Below, in pieces: positions 1 to 9,832 of a stretch of DNA of 64,000 nucleotides. Position 1 is the stretch's first letter, and each line of letters starts with the position of its first letter. Position numbers and translations under genes: made by a program. The notes under the pieces were generated by a model. That model did no database searches. It was not told the origin of the DNA and saw only the letters and a program-made list of their open reading frames with translations. Source of the stretch: Bacteroides faecium (lineage in GTDB: Bacteria; Bacteroidota; Bacteroidia; Bacteroidales; Bacteroidaceae); contig NZ_CP050831.1 in NCBI RefSeq assembly GCF_012113595.1, positions 2,356,001 to 2,420,000 on the forward strand. Reading direction: 5' to 3'.

Positions 1-682
1 TTATTTCATTCTCTCTAAACCTCTAAAGATAACCAAAGTCGGTACATTCAATAGCAATTACATTTCTGTAAAATTCCCGGTTGGAACTTATTTCTCATCG
101 TTCACTTATGAAGCATTGGTTTATATCGACAGATTTGGCGATAACAATACGATTATGGGGACTGAAGGCAAAATGATTCTTCGTATCGGTGACGCTGGAG
201 GCGGGGTAACTCCTAGGGATATCCTGGAAGTCGCAGGAACACAGGGATATAAAGTTAAGGAGGCATTACAGGCGAAACGTTGGTATCATATCGCTTTGAC
301 TTATGACCAACCTTTGGGAAAAACGGCTATTTATGTCAATGGAGCTAAATGGGCCGGCTCAGATTGGGGTATTCCAGGTTTTGACCCGAATTCAGATGTT
401 GGTTTCAACATTGGCAAGATTCCGGGGTTCCAATGGGGGGAACGTCCGTTGTATGGTAAAATGTGTGAACTTCGTGTTTGGAGCGTAGCTCGTACGGAAA
501 ATCAGCTTAAACAGAATGTGCTGGGCGTTGATCCGAAATCGGAAGGGTTAGCACTCTATTATAAGCTGAACGGAACGGAAGTTGAAGAAGGTGGAGTCAT
601 TAAAGATGCTACCGGCCGCATAAACGGAACAACTAATGGTATAAGAATTGCCACACTGGATACTCCTGTGGCTATTGAGTAG
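1..682 (+). CDS. LamG-domain surface protein, C-terminal part (5' truncated by window)
   Basis: The reading frame is open from the left edge to the TAG at 680-682, so the start lies outside the window; the first in-window start-like codon (TTG at 116) is internal. The visible ~226 residues form a concanavalin A-like/LamG jelly roll, with strands around 'WYHIALTYD', 'AIYVNG' and 'GKMCELRVWSVART'. The same pattern and the closing 'DP.SEGL..YY' block recur in the DUF1735-LamG lipoprotein at 9.8-11.0 kb, so this is probably the last gene of a related surface glycan-binding operon. A glycan-binding role is inferred from the fold and from the polysaccharide-utilization context. The missing N-terminus would probably carry a lipobox and a DUF1735 domain. 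Confidence 0.8.
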   Translation, partial: YFILSKPLKITKVGTFNSNYISVKFPVGTYFSSFTYEALVYIDRFGDNNTIMGTEGKMILRIGDAGGGVTPRDILEVAGTQGYKVKEALQAKRWYHIALTYDQPLGKTAIYVNGAKWAGSDWGIPGFDPNSDVGFNIGKIPGFQWGERPLYGKMCELRVWSVARTENQLKQNVLGVDPKSEGLALYYKLNGTEVEEGGVIKDATGRINGTTNGIRIATLDTPVAIE

Positions 683-791
683 TGGCAAACATATGTTTTT
701 AAAATACCAATAAGTTTAGATCAGTTAATTGGCGTATAAAAGAAATGAAATTGAATAAACTTAGGCTGTTTTTTAGATAAAAGAAAGAAGG

Positions 792-828
792 AAACCTGCG
801 AATTAAGCAAATGTTTGTTCGCAGGTTT
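792..828 (+). terminator. Rho-independent terminator after LamG gene
   Basis: An 11-bp perfect stem (792-802 with 818-828) around a 15-nt loop is followed by a T-rich stretch. It lies about 110 nt after the LamG stop codon and before the ECF sigma gene, so it separates the two transcription units. Confidence 0.75.
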
Positions 829-943
829 TCTTATCTTTTAACAAAAGGAATTTTAGTCATATTTAAATTTTCTCTAAAAAGTTTTTGTTTCACATATAAA
901 ATATATTTCTTTGCAGCTGTTTAATACTTATGGAACTGCTTGA

Positions 944-1486
944 ATGGCTCAAATCAACTTCAATTCGATATATACAGCTTATTACAGGAAAGCTTTCCTG
1001 TTTACCTTGTCGTATGTCCACAACGACCAAGTTGCAGAGGATATCGTTTCGGAGGCAATCATTCATCTATGGGAATTGAGCAAAGAGCGGGAGATTCCGA
1101 GTATTGAAGCTATATTGATCACTTATATCCGCAGTAAATCACTAAATTATCTGAAACATATACAGGCACAGGAAAATGTTTATCAAACTCTGCTTGATAA
1201 GGGACAGCGCGAACTGGAGATTCGCATATCTACATTGGAAGCCTGCGATCCTAATGAAATACTATCAGAAGAATTACGGGCAAAAGTAAAGACGCTATTG
1301 GCTAGTATGCCTGAGAAAACCCGCATTGCTTTCGTACGCGACCGGTTGGATGGTAAATCTCATAAAGAGATAGCCGAAGAATTAGGGATAAGTGTGAAAG
1401 GGGTAGAATATCATATCACTAGGGCGGTTAAAATGCTACGAGACAATCTCAAAGACTATGCACCATTTTTATTTTTCTTCATTTAA
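944..1486 (+). CDS. ECF RNA polymerase sigma-70 factor (Bacteroidetes family)
   Basis: This 180-residue extracytoplasmic-function sigma factor has region 2 at about residues 10-75 ('LSYVHNDQVAEDIVSEAIIHLWE') and region 4 at about 120-170, with the helix-turn-helix 'SHKEIAEELGISVKGVEYHI'. The length is normal. It is followed by a FecR-type anti-sigma gene and an STN-containing SusC receptor. In Bacteroides this arrangement forms a trans-envelope relay: ligand at the receptor relieves the anti-sigma, and the sigma factor then transcribes the receptor operon. The start is the ATG at 944; the upstream AT-rich stretch ends in a TTTG that only weakly matches the -7 element. Confidence 0.93.
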   Translation: MAQINFNSIYTAYYRKAFLFTLSYVHNDQVAEDIVSEAIIHLWELSKEREIPSIEAILITYIRSKSLNYLKHIQAQENVYQTLLDKGQRELEIRISTLEACDPNEILSEELRAKVKTLLASMPEKTRIAFVRDRLDGKSHKEIAEELGISVKGVEYHITRAVKMLRDNLKDYAPFLFFFI

Positions 1487-1635
1487 AGCGACAGTATAGG
1501 GCTGTTATTTCTACTTTTTGGGGGTAATAACAAAAAAAATCGCATTTCTTACTAGGGAATATGCTTGGTGGGTGGTATTCTTAATGAAGGGGGCAAGTAA
1601 CCTTGCTTATTCCTGTTTATAAACTATACGTTATT

Positions 1636-2607
1636 ATGAATAAAGAATTACTATTGAAATATATTTCAGGCAAGGCATCCCAACAAGAGAAAGAAGAGGT
1701 TGCCACTTGGATTGATGCAGATGCTGCCAATCTCAAGGAGTTCATTTCACTTCGTAAAAGTTACGATGCATTCCTATGGCAGGATACGGAAAGTCTCTCT
1801 CGGAAAACGAAAAAGACTTTTTCGTTGCGTCCCGTTGCACGGCGGGTGTGGCAGGTTGCAGCTGTGTTTGCGGTGGCTTTCGGCTTGAGCTATATAATGA
1901 TACAGGCCTTCCAAAAAGAAAATGTAGAGATGCAGACTGTTTACGTGCCTGCTGGACAGCGTACTCAAGTAACACTTGCTGATGGAACCACGGTATGGGT
2001 GAACGGAAAAAGTACATTGACTTTTCCGAATCGTTTTTCTTCCCATACACGCAAAGTTGAGCTTGACGGAGAAGCTTATTTTGAGGTTTGGAAAGATCCA
2101 AAGAGACATTTTATTGTTTCCACTGCCCATCAGTCTGCTATAAAAGTATTGGGTACCAAATTCAATGTAAAGGCATATAAAGAAGCAGATGAAGTGATAA
2201 CTACTTTGGTTGAGGGGAAAGTCAACTTTGAATTTAACAATGCCGGGCAACAGTCGCAATATATTATAATGGCTCCCGGACAAAAGTTAGTTTATTATTC
2301 TCAAAACGGAAAGACGCAACTCTGTACAACTTCCGGTGAGAGAGAACTTTCATGGAAAGATGGTAAAATCATTTTCCGGCAAACGTCATTACGGGATGCA
2401 CTGGATATATTGGCAGATAGGTATAATGCCGAATTTGTCATACAGGAGAATGTACCGCATGACGACTCATTCTCCGGAACATTTACCAATCGGAATCTGG
2501 AACAGGTGCTTAACTTTATCAGTGTTTCTTCGAAAGTTCGTTGGCGTTATCTGAATAATAACGCAGATGCCGGTAAAGAGAAAATAAAGATAGAGATATT
2601 TATTTAG
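1636..2607 (+). CDS. FecR-family anti-sigma factor
   Basis: This is an inner-membrane anti-sigma factor for the preceding ECF sigma. I chose the ATG at 1636 (323 aa), which begins with the typical 'MNKELLLKYISGKAS'; the open frame extends to 1603 but that extension looks non-coding. Residues 1-65 are the cytoplasmic sigma-binding part, about 73-91 a single transmembrane helix ('VWQVAAVFAVAFGLSYIMIQ'), about 105-205 the periplasmic FecR domain ('VPAGQRTQVTLADGTTVWVN'), and the C-terminal ~70 residues the DUF4974-like domain that contacts the receptor STN domain. The 149-nt gap from the sigma gene is usual for this gene pair. Confidence 0.93.
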   Translation: MNKELLLKYISGKASQQEKEEVATWIDADAANLKEFISLRKSYDAFLWQDTESLSRKTKKTFSLRPVARRVWQVAAVFAVAFGLSYIMIQAFQKENVEMQTVYVPAGQRTQVTLADGTTVWVNGKSTLTFPNRFSSHTRKVELDGEAYFEVWKDPKRHFIVSTAHQSAIKVLGTKFNVKAYKEADEVITTLVEGKVNFEFNNAGQQSQYIIMAPGQKLVYYSQNGKTQLCTTSGERELSWKDGKIIFRQTSLRDALDILADRYNAEFVIQENVPHDDSFSGTFTNRNLEQVLNFISVSSKVRWRYLNNNADAGKEKIKIEIFI

Positions 2608-2680
2608 TACTAAAAGATAAAAACCTTAATTCCCAAAAACTTATTGCCATGAAAAACAAAGATCCCTAGCAACCAAAAAA

Positions 2681-2713
2681 ATACGGGATGATATTGGCCG
2701 TATCCTCCCGTAT
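2681..2713 (+). other. Stem-loop between anti-sigma and SusC genes
   Basis: An 8-bp perfect inverted repeat (ATACGGGA at 2681-2688, TCCCGTAT at 2706-2713) lies in the 184-nt gap. No T-tract follows, so it is not a standard terminator; it could be an RNA processing or stability element at the regulator/receptor boundary. A preceding ATG (2650) opens only six codons. Confidence 0.35.
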
Positions 2714-2791
2714 GAGCTTCAGTAATTGTGAACCTACTTGTTTCCCGACAAGTATAACTACCAATTTTCTAATTAAACTCGTTACAAATTT

Positions 2792-5700
2792 ATGCAAAAT
2801 TATTGTATCGTCCAATTTCTTGGAGGATTAAAGTCTCTTAGACGAACCTTAAAGGAAATATCATTGGCTATGAAATTACTATTTATACTCCTAATTTGTT
2901 CAGCCGGACTAGCATATGCATCAGATGGATATGCACAAAAAACTTCTATTACTTTACGAGTTACTGATTGTACTATAGAAGAAGTGCTGCACAAGATTGA
3001 ACGTGAATCCGGATTCAGCTTTTTTATAAATAGCAAGAATCTTAACCTTAATCGCCGGGTATCGGTTTCAGCTTCCGAGAAGAATATTTTTCAGGTGTTG
3101 GAACAGGTCTTTGCAGGTACAAATGTCGAATATAAAATATTGGATAATAAGATTGTACTGACGGCTAAAGAACTGAAAGTCACTCAACAAAAAACAAAAC
3201 CCGTTGCAGGTACGGTAAAAGATAGGCATGGCGAACCGCTAATCGGTGTCTCCATTATGGAGAAAGGAACCACTAACGGTACAGTGACCGATCTTGACGG
3301 AAACTATACATTGACCACACAGACTGCAAGCCCGGTATTGCTATTCTCGTATGTGGGTTATCAGAAAAAGGAATTGCCTGTCTCCGGTCCTGTATTGAAT
3401 GTCACTTTGGAAGACGATTCGCAAGTGTTGAACGAAGTGGTGGTTACCGCTCTCGGTATCCGTAAAGAGGCGAAAGCACTTTCTTACAATGTGCAAGAAG
3501 TATCTGCCAGTGAAATTGTCGGTGTCAAGGATGCCAATTTCGTAAATAGCTTGTCCGGTAAGATAGCAGGTGTTGTCATCAATTCCAGCTCATCCGGCAT
3601 CGGTGGTGGAGCTAAGGTCGTAATGCGTGGTGCGAAATCTCTTTCCGGAAATAATAACGCCCTGTATGTAATCGATGGTATTCCAATGCCTTCGCTGGAA
3701 ACAACGCAACCGGACGATTTCATGACCGGTATGGGGCAATCCGGTGACGGTGCTTCCATGATTAATCCCGAAGATATTGAAACCATGTCTGTGTTGAGTG
3801 GCGCTGCCGCTTCAGCACTCTATGGTAGTGATGCCGCAAACGGTGTTATCATGATTACCACGAAGAAAGGCTCGAAAGACAAACTCCGCGTCAACTATGC
3901 CAATAATACCTCCTTCTTCAATCCGTTTGTAACTCCGGAATTTCAAAACACTTATGGTGCGACTACAGGAGAAATAAGAAGCTGGGGACAAAAATTGGGA
4001 CAGCCCAGCAGTTACGATCCATTGGATTTCTATCAGACCGGCTGGAATGAAACCAACTCTCTGACCATCAGCAACGGCAATGAGAAGAACCAGATATTCC
4101 TTTCTATGGCTGCTACCAATGCGGCAGGTATTGTTCCGAACAACACGTTGGATCGTTATAATTTTACCATCCGCAATACGACTAGCATGCTCAATGAACG
4201 TTTGCGTCTCGATCTAAGCGCAAGTTATATGAATGTGCGTGAACAGAATATGGTATCTCAAGGACAATATTTCAATCCAATTGTTCCTGTCTATCTGATG
4301 TCACCGAGCTATAGTTTGGAAATGCTTCAACAGTTTGAAATGTACAACGAAGCCCGTAACTTCAAAACACAATACTGGCCTTGGGGCAATCAGGGTATCG
4401 CCATGCAGAACCCCTATTGGATTGTCAATCGCGACAATTTTATCAATCATAAGAACCGTTTCCTTATGAGTGGGGGCTTGAGTTTCGAAATTATGAAAGG
4501 CATTACATTAGGTGCACGTGCCAAGATGGATTATACATCGGCTCTGTACGAAAAGAAATATGCTGCATCTACCGATAATATTTTCTGTCAGAAATTTGGT
4601 GGATATTATAAAGGTGATGCGTCCACTCGTCAGCTTTATGGTGATGTGATGCTGAATATCGACAAATATTTCGGCGACTTCTCACTGGCCGCTACGCTGG
4701 GTACTAGTATTCAGGATGTCAACTACCAGTATTACGATGTAGGAGGTAGCTTGAATTCTGTAGCCGACGGATTTACAATGCTCAATTTGATGCAGTCTGC
4801 CGTAAAATTCCAGCAGGATGGTTATCACGATCAAACGCAATCTATCTTCGCTACAGCACAACTGGGTTGGAAGAGCAAACTCTATTTGGACGTAACGGGG
4901 CGTGTCGACTGGTCGTCTGCTTTGGCATGGACCGATACGAAGTCAGTCGCTTATCCGTCAGTAGGTCTATCGGCTATTTTGACGGAGTTGCTACCCATCA
5001 AGAACGACATACTTACCTTCTTGAAGGTACGCGCTTCTTATAGTGAGGTGGGTAATGCTCCTACACGCTACATCGCTTATCAGACTTATCCGTACGAGTC
5101 GGCTTCTCCCGTCACAGCTACCACATATCCCAATACGGATATCAAACCGGAGCGTACCAAAGCTTGGGAAGTCGGACTGCAGTCTCATCTTTGGAATAAT
5201 AAGTTGGAACTGAACGTTTCTCTCTATAAGACATCTACCTACAACCAGTTGTTCAACCCATCGATTTCAGCTTCTTCCGGTTATTCTTCTATTTATATCA
5301 ATGGCGGACAAGTGGATAACAAAGGTATCGAAGCAAGCCTGACATTAAACCAGCCGCTCGGACCGGTACAGTGGAACTCTACGTTTACTTATACAATCAA
5401 CCGCAATAAGATTAAAAAACTGTTGAAACCGACTACTTTATCGAGTGGTGAGGTGGTCAGCCAGGATATGATGGATTTGGGCGGATTGGAAATTGTGAAT
5501 TCACGTCTCTTTGAAGGTGGTTCTATTGGCGACCTGTACGTGACCGCACTTCGTACCGACTCTCATGGATATATCGACGTAGATTATGTGAACAATACAG
5601 TAGCTATAGATAACAAGGCTGGCGAACGCAATGACGGATGGATTTATGCTGGTAACTCGCAAGCCAAGTACATGATGGGATGGCGCAACTCATTCTCATG

Positions 5701-6154
5701 GAAGGGACTGACTTTGAGCTGTCTGATTAATGCACGTATTGGCGGCATCGTTGTTTCACAGACACAAGCGATGATGGATGCTTACGGCGTTTCCACAGCC
5801 ACCGCTGAAGCCCGCGACTTGGGATATGTGTTGATTGATGGTCATAAAGTACCCGCTGTGCAAAAGTATTATAGCACTGTGGGAAGCGGTGTCGGCTCCA
5901 TGTATGTTTATAATGCTACGAATGTCCGTCTTGCAGAGTTGTCTCTCGGTTACAACATCCCTGTTCAGAAGTGGGTTCCTTGGATACAAGGTATGAATGT
6001 AGCCTTCACGGGACGTAACCTGCTTATGTTCTATTGCAAAGCTCCTTTCGACCCGGAACTGACGGCAAGTACAGGCACGCATTTCAGCGGAATGGACTAC
6101 TTTATGTTGCCGAGCTTGCGCAATTTAGGTTTCTCTGTTAAACTCAATTTCTAA
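2792..6154 (+). CDS. SusC/RagA-family TonB-dependent outer-membrane receptor with STN domain
   Basis: This 1120-residue TonB-dependent transporter would import oligosaccharides across the outer membrane with its SusD partner. A signal peptide lies at about residues 27-49 and an STN signalling domain at about 52-110 ('VTDCTIEEVLHKIERESG'). A carboxypeptidase-D regulatory-like domain follows at about 135-208 ('GEPLIGVSIMEKGTTNGTVTDLDGNY' region), then a plug from about 215 ('NEVVVTALGI'). The remainder is a 22-strand barrel ending in the expected aromatic residue ('SVKLNF'). The STN domain fits the sigma/anti-sigma pair upstream. Long N-terminal extensions before the signal peptide are common here, so the ATG at 2792 is kept; the ATG at 2870 is an alternative. 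Confidence 0.95.
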   Translation: MQNYCIVQFLGGLKSLRRTLKEISLAMKLLFILLICSAGLAYASDGYAQKTSITLRVTDCTIEEVLHKIERESGFSFFINSKNLNLNRRVSVSASEKNIFQVLEQVFAGTNVEYKILDNKIVLTAKELKVTQQKTKPVAGTVKDRHGEPLIGVSIMEKGTTNGTVTDLDGNYTLTTQTASPVLLFSYVGYQKKELPVSGPVLNVTLEDDSQVLNEVVVTALGIRKEAKALSYNVQEVSASEIVGVKDANFVNSLSGKIAGVVINSSSSGIGGGAKVVMRGAKSLSGNNNALYVIDGIPMPSLETTQPDDFMTGMGQSGDGASMINPEDIETMSVLSGAAASALYGSDAANGVIMITTKKGSKDKLRVNYANNTSFFNPFVTPEFQNTYGATTGEIRSWGQKLGQPSSYDPLDFYQTGWNETNSLTISNGNEKNQIFLSMAATNAAGIVPNNTLDRYNFTIRNTTSMLNERLRLDLSASYMNVREQNMVSQGQYFNPIVPVYLMSPSYSLEMLQQFEMYNEARNFKTQYWPWGNQGIAMQNPYWIVNRDNFINHKNRFLMSGGLSFEIMKGITLGARAKMDYTSALYEKKYAASTDNIFCQKFGGYYKGDASTRQLYGDVMLNIDKYFGDFSLAATLGTSIQDVNYQYYDVGGSLNSVADGFTMLNLMQSAVKFQQDGYHDQTQSIFATAQLGWKSKLYLDVTGRVDWSSALAWTDTKSVAYPSVGLSAILTELLPIKNDILTFLKVRASYSEVGNAPTRYIAYQTYPYESASPVTATTYPNTDIKPERTKAWEVGLQSHLWNNKLELNVSLYKTSTYNQLFNPSISASSGYSSIYINGGQVDNKGIEASLTLNQPLGPVQWNSTFTYTINRNKIKKLLKPTTLSSGEVVSQDMMDLGGLEIVNSRLFEGGSIGDLYVTALRTDSHGYIDVDYVNNTVAIDNKAGERNDGWIYAGNSQAKYMMGWRNSFSWKGLTLSCLINARIGGIVVSQTQAMMDAYGVSTATAEARDLGYVLIDGHKVPAVQKYYSTVGSGVGSMYVYNATNVRLAELSLGYNIPVQKWVPWIQGMNVAFTGRNLLMFYCKAPFDPELTASTGTHFSGMDYFMLPSLRNLGFSVKLNF

Positions 6155-6166
6155 AGAATCGATAAG

Positions 6167-7768
6167 ATGAAACATATATTAAAATGCATGAAAGTGTTCA
6201 ATGGTGTGTTGCTTGCCGGAGGCTTGTTGTTTACCGCTTGTACCGACCATTATGAAAGTTGGAATATCAATCCGAATGAAGTAACTCCCGAGCAAATGGA
6301 ACGTGATAATCTCCTGACAGGAGCCTACTTTACGCAGATGGAAAGAGGGGTGTTCGTAGTAGGTAAAGATAAGGGTGGTTTGTTTGAGGAGACCCAGATG
6401 CTGACCGGTGATATTTTTGCCAGTTATTGTGCTCCTATTAAGACATGGAACTATGCCGGAGAGCAAGACAACGATTGTTACAAGCTCTATCCGCAGTGGT
6501 ATAACTCTCCGTTTAGCACCGCTTACACAGAGGTGATGCAGCCATGGCGGAAAGTCGTGGACTGTACCAGTGGGACATCACCCGCACGTGCTATGGCCAC
6601 TATTGTCAAGGTGTTCGGTATGAGTCGTATTACGGACAAGTATGGTCCTATCCCTTATTCAAAGTTTGGTACCGGTATTCAAGTGGCCTACGATAGCCAA
6701 AAAGATGTGTATTATCGTTTCTTTGAAGAATTGGAAAATGCCATTGAGGTGCTCACCAGCTACAACAGTCGTACTTCCGAACCCTACTTGGAAGACTATG
6801 ACTATATTTATAATGGTAATGTGGGGAATTGGATTAAGTTCGCCAATTCTCTCCGCCTTCGCCTGGCAATGCGTATTTCTTATGTGGATCAGACCAAAGC
6901 CGAGACGGAAGCTAAAGCAGCAATAGACCATACTATTGGGTTGATGACTTCCGTTAGTGATAATGCTGTTTTGAAACAGTCTGTATCGTTCTCTTTCATC
7001 AATGAATGGTGGGAAGCATATGAAAGTTTCAATGATTTTCGAATGAGCGCTACTATGGATTGCTATTTAAAAGGCTTACAGGATCCACGTTTGTCCTCTT
7101 ACTTCAAAGTTGCTAAGAAAGATGGCGAATATCACGGAGTCCGTAACGGACAAACCAGCCGTAGTCAGGGCACTTTATCTGAAGCGGCGTCTAGCATGAA
7201 CGTAGGACAGGCTACTTCTATCCTGTGGATGGATGCAGCTGAAACATATTTCCTTTTGGCTGAAGCAAAACTGCGTTTGAACTTGGGGGATAAGACTGTG
7301 AAGGAATATTACGAAGAAGGTGTGAAGACCTCTTTTTCTTCCAAAGGTGCTTTAGGTGCGGAGAGTTATCTTGATAATGATGTAAATGTACCATCAACTT
7401 CATTCATTGATCCGACAAACGGACGTAATACCGATGTGAGTCGTATGGTTTCTAATTTGACAGTGAAGTGGGATGAATCGGTTTCTGATGATAAGAAACT
7501 CGAGCGCATTATGGTGCAGAAATGGATTGCCCTTTTCCCGGACGGACAGGAAGCATGGAGTGAGATGCGGCGTACCGGCTATCCCGGTATTGTGACTATC
7601 AGTACAAACGCTTCCGGTGGAGAAGTTGCCACTGGAGAACTCATCAGTCGTTTGAAGTTCCCTACAAAGGAATATTCAGACAATGGTGAGAACACACAAG
7701 CTGCTGTTTCCCTGTTGAACGGTACGGACATTGCCGGAACACGTCTTTGGTGGGATGTGAAAAGGTAA
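6167..7768 (+). CDS. SusD/RagB-family outer-membrane lipoprotein (SusD-like_2 type)
   Basis: This is the surface lipoprotein lid of the preceding SusC transporter; it binds glycan and delivers it to the barrel. It is 533 residues, with a signal peptide and lipobox ending 'LLFTAC', so Cys25 is the acylated residue. The body has SusD TPR-like helices ('WIKFANSLRLRLAMRISYVD', 'YFLLAEAKLRLN') and the C-terminal 'WIALFPDGQEAWSEMRRTGYP' signature of the SusD-like_2 family. It starts 12 nt after susC, indicating co-transcription. Ligand specificity cannot be read from the sequence. Confidence 0.94.
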   Translation: MKHILKCMKVFNGVLLAGGLLFTACTDHYESWNINPNEVTPEQMERDNLLTGAYFTQMERGVFVVGKDKGGLFEETQMLTGDIFASYCAPIKTWNYAGEQDNDCYKLYPQWYNSPFSTAYTEVMQPWRKVVDCTSGTSPARAMATIVKVFGMSRITDKYGPIPYSKFGTGIQVAYDSQKDVYYRFFEELENAIEVLTSYNSRTSEPYLEDYDYIYNGNVGNWIKFANSLRLRLAMRISYVDQTKAETEAKAAIDHTIGLMTSVSDNAVLKQSVSFSFINEWWEAYESFNDFRMSATMDCYLKGLQDPRLSSYFKVAKKDGEYHGVRNGQTSRSQGTLSEAASSMNVGQATSILWMDAAETYFLLAEAKLRLNLGDKTVKEYYEEGVKTSFSSKGALGAESYLDNDVNVPSTSFIDPTNGRNTDVSRMVSNLTVKWDESVSDDKKLERIMVQKWIALFPDGQEAWSEMRRTGYPGIVTISTNASGGEVATGELISRLKFPTKEYSDNGENTQAAVSLLNGTDIAGTRLWWDVKR

Positions 7769-7810
7769 TCAGATATATAATGTAGAACAATCTAACTAAG
7801 TAATCAGAAT

Positions 7811-8824
7811 ATGAAAACAATGAAATACATATTGGCCGCACTGACTGTAGGCGGTATGATGGCCTCATGTAATACAGACATTGAGTCGTTGACTATTCAG
7901 CGGCCGCTGACTTACGACGACCAGTACTACCAGAACTTACGCGACTACAAAGCGAGCGAACACGAAATTGCTTTCGGATGGTTTGCACAGTATGGAGCGC
8001 AGAACTCTGCCGCTGTACGCTTTATGGGATTGCCCGACAGTCTCGATATTTGCTCTATGTGGGGTGGCATTCCGGCAACAGAAAATACAGAAATATGGGA
8101 AGAAATCCGCTTTGTACAGAAAGTGAAAGGAACCAAGATGCTTTGTGTGGCAATCACCCGTATCGATGCGGAAACAGATGACCATGCTTTCAAGCAGGCT
8201 TACAATGAAGCGAAGGCAATGCCGAATGGCGAAGAACGTACTGCCGCACTCAATCGTTCTTTTGAAATGTATGCCGAATATTTTCTCGATCAGGTATTTC
8301 TGAACGACCTTGATGGTTTTGATGCGGACTATGAGCCGGAAGGTGACTTCTTGAGTGGCTCTAATTTTGAATATTTCTACAAACACATGGCAAAATACAT
8401 GGGACCGAATCCGGACATTACCAGAGAAGAACGTTTACAGCTCATCGAAGAACGTTATGGTAAGGAGATTGCTTCACAGGAAGGTATCTGTGATAAAATG
8501 CTCAATATCGACCAGACCAGTACCAGCATGACCAGCCTTGTTCCGTATAGTAACTATTGCTTCCTCCAAGCTTATGGCGGTGGTACGGGAGCAGGCGGAT
8601 GGCCTGATGAAAAAGTGGTGTACTGTTGCAATATGGGTGATAACTGGCAGGGAGATATGCAGTCTATGTACAACCAGGCACGCTACAAGCCGGCGAATGG
8701 AAAACGTAAAGGAGGTTTTGGCGCATTCTTTATCCATCGTGACTATAATGTACATGAATACAATCCCGAACCTTATTACCGGTTCCGCCAGTGTATTCAA
8801 ATACAGAATCCGGCTATCCATTAA
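7811..8824 (+). CDS. GH18-family endo-beta-N-acetylglucosaminidase-like lipoprotein
   Basis: This 337-residue lipoprotein (lipobox 'GMMASC', Cys20) has a GH18 TIM-barrel signature. The catalytic DxxDxDxE motif is intact as D168-G-F-D171-A-D173-Y-E175, with Glu175 the predicted acid/base. GH18 enzymes of this type in Bacteroides glycan loci cleave the chitobiose core of N-glycans, so an N-glycan-releasing surface enzyme is a reasonable inference. Some relatives in SusCD operons are non-catalytic binders, but the full motif argues for activity. It lies 42 nt after susD in the same operon. A second Met (7820) is an alternative start. Confidence 0.85.
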   Translation: MKTMKYILAALTVGGMMASCNTDIESLTIQRPLTYDDQYYQNLRDYKASEHEIAFGWFAQYGAQNSAAVRFMGLPDSLDICSMWGGIPATENTEIWEEIRFVQKVKGTKMLCVAITRIDAETDDHAFKQAYNEAKAMPNGEERTAALNRSFEMYAEYFLDQVFLNDLDGFDADYEPEGDFLSGSNFEYFYKHMAKYMGPNPDITREERLQLIEERYGKEIASQEGICDKMLNIDQTSTSMTSLVPYSNYCFLQAYGGGTGAGGWPDEKVVYCCNMGDNWQGDMQSMYNQARYKPANGKRKGGFGAFFIHRDYNVHEYNPEPYYRFRQCIQIQNPAIH

Positions 8825-8843
8825 TTAACCTTTTAATGAAAAG

Positions 8844-9821
8844 ATGACAATGAAAAGTAGAAAGAATCTATTTTATATAGGAATGTTCGCCCTCTGTGCC
8901 ATCGGCTTTGCAGCTTGTGATGATGAGGAGACTTACGATGTCTATGGTGATCCGTTTAACCGGGTGTATATATCAGATAATTCCAAGGCGTACAAAATTG
9001 TACAGACCCCTATTAGTACAGTCAGCAATGTAGACTTTAAATGGCCGGCAAAATGTTCGCAGAAAGCGAGCGGTACTATAAAAGCTACGGTCGTAGTGGA
9101 TAACTCTCTGATTGCTGCCTATAATGAAGAGCACGGCACTGTGTTTGAAGCTATGCCCGCCGAAGCCATCGTGTTGGAAAATGCCGAGATGACTATCCCT
9201 GCCGGGAAAATGGTAGTTGCTGACACTGTGCACGTAAAACTTACGGATGACGCTAATGTGCTTTCTACGCTTAAGAGCGAAAAAGGATACATTATTCCCT
9301 TGCGTCTGGTGTCTGCAGAAGGACCTAATACACAGTTGAGTACCAATATGGTATCACCTTCTTTCCTGACCGTTACCGTGACGGAGGACAATGTAAATCA
9401 TGAGGCTACTGAGGCCGATATTACTGGAACGTTAGTAGCAGACCAGGCGGGATGGAGCGTTAATGTGTTAAGTGGTAGCGGATCAAACCTCGACAGATGG
9501 TTCGATGGAAATCCGCAATCTACTGCTTCTATTTCCGATTGGTCGAATTATAAGGCAGCTTTTACTGTGGATATGGGGAAATCTTACACCTTTGGTGCTA
9601 TCGTGGCATACAGGAGTACTTCTTGGGGAGAATATAATTCCATCAGTGCCGGAACAAAGATTAGCACCAGCGATGACGGTACAAACTTCAAGAGTGCTGG
9701 AGAAGTGACCGGCAGTTCTAAATTCATCGTATTTTATGCACCGTTGACCGCACGTTATATTCGTGTGGAAACAGCCTCTTATTCTGTGAACTGTGGTGTA
9801 TTTAATGTTTATGCAAAATAA
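8844..9821 (+). CDS. DUF1735 plus F5/8-type-C (discoidin-like) lipoprotein
   Basis: This 325-residue lipoprotein (lipobox 'GFAAC', Cys25) has a DUF1735 domain at about residues 35-180 ('YNEEHGTVFEAMP', 'IPAGKMVV'). A C-terminal F5/8-type-C/CBM32-like sandwich follows at about 195-325 ('LDRWFDGNPQSTAS', 'ISTSDDGTNFKS', 'ARYIRVE'). Such proteins act as surface glycan-binding proteins in polysaccharide-utilization operons; binding is inferred from the fold. It follows the GH18 gene by 19 nt. Met3 (8850) is an equally good start. Confidence 0.85.
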   Translation: MTMKSRKNLFYIGMFALCAIGFAACDDEETYDVYGDPFNRVYISDNSKAYKIVQTPISTVSNVDFKWPAKCSQKASGTIKATVVVDNSLIAAYNEEHGTVFEAMPAEAIVLENAEMTIPAGKMVVADTVHVKLTDDANVLSTLKSEKGYIIPLRLVSAEGPNTQLSTNMVSPSFLTVTVTEDNVNHEATEADITGTLVADQAGWSVNVLSGSGSNLDRWFDGNPQSTASISDWSNYKAAFTVDMGKSYTFGAIVAYRSTSWGEYNSISAGTKISTSDDGTNFKSAGEVTGSSKFIVFYAPLTARYIRVETASYSVNCGVFNVYAK

Positions 9822-9832
9822 TAATTAAGACT

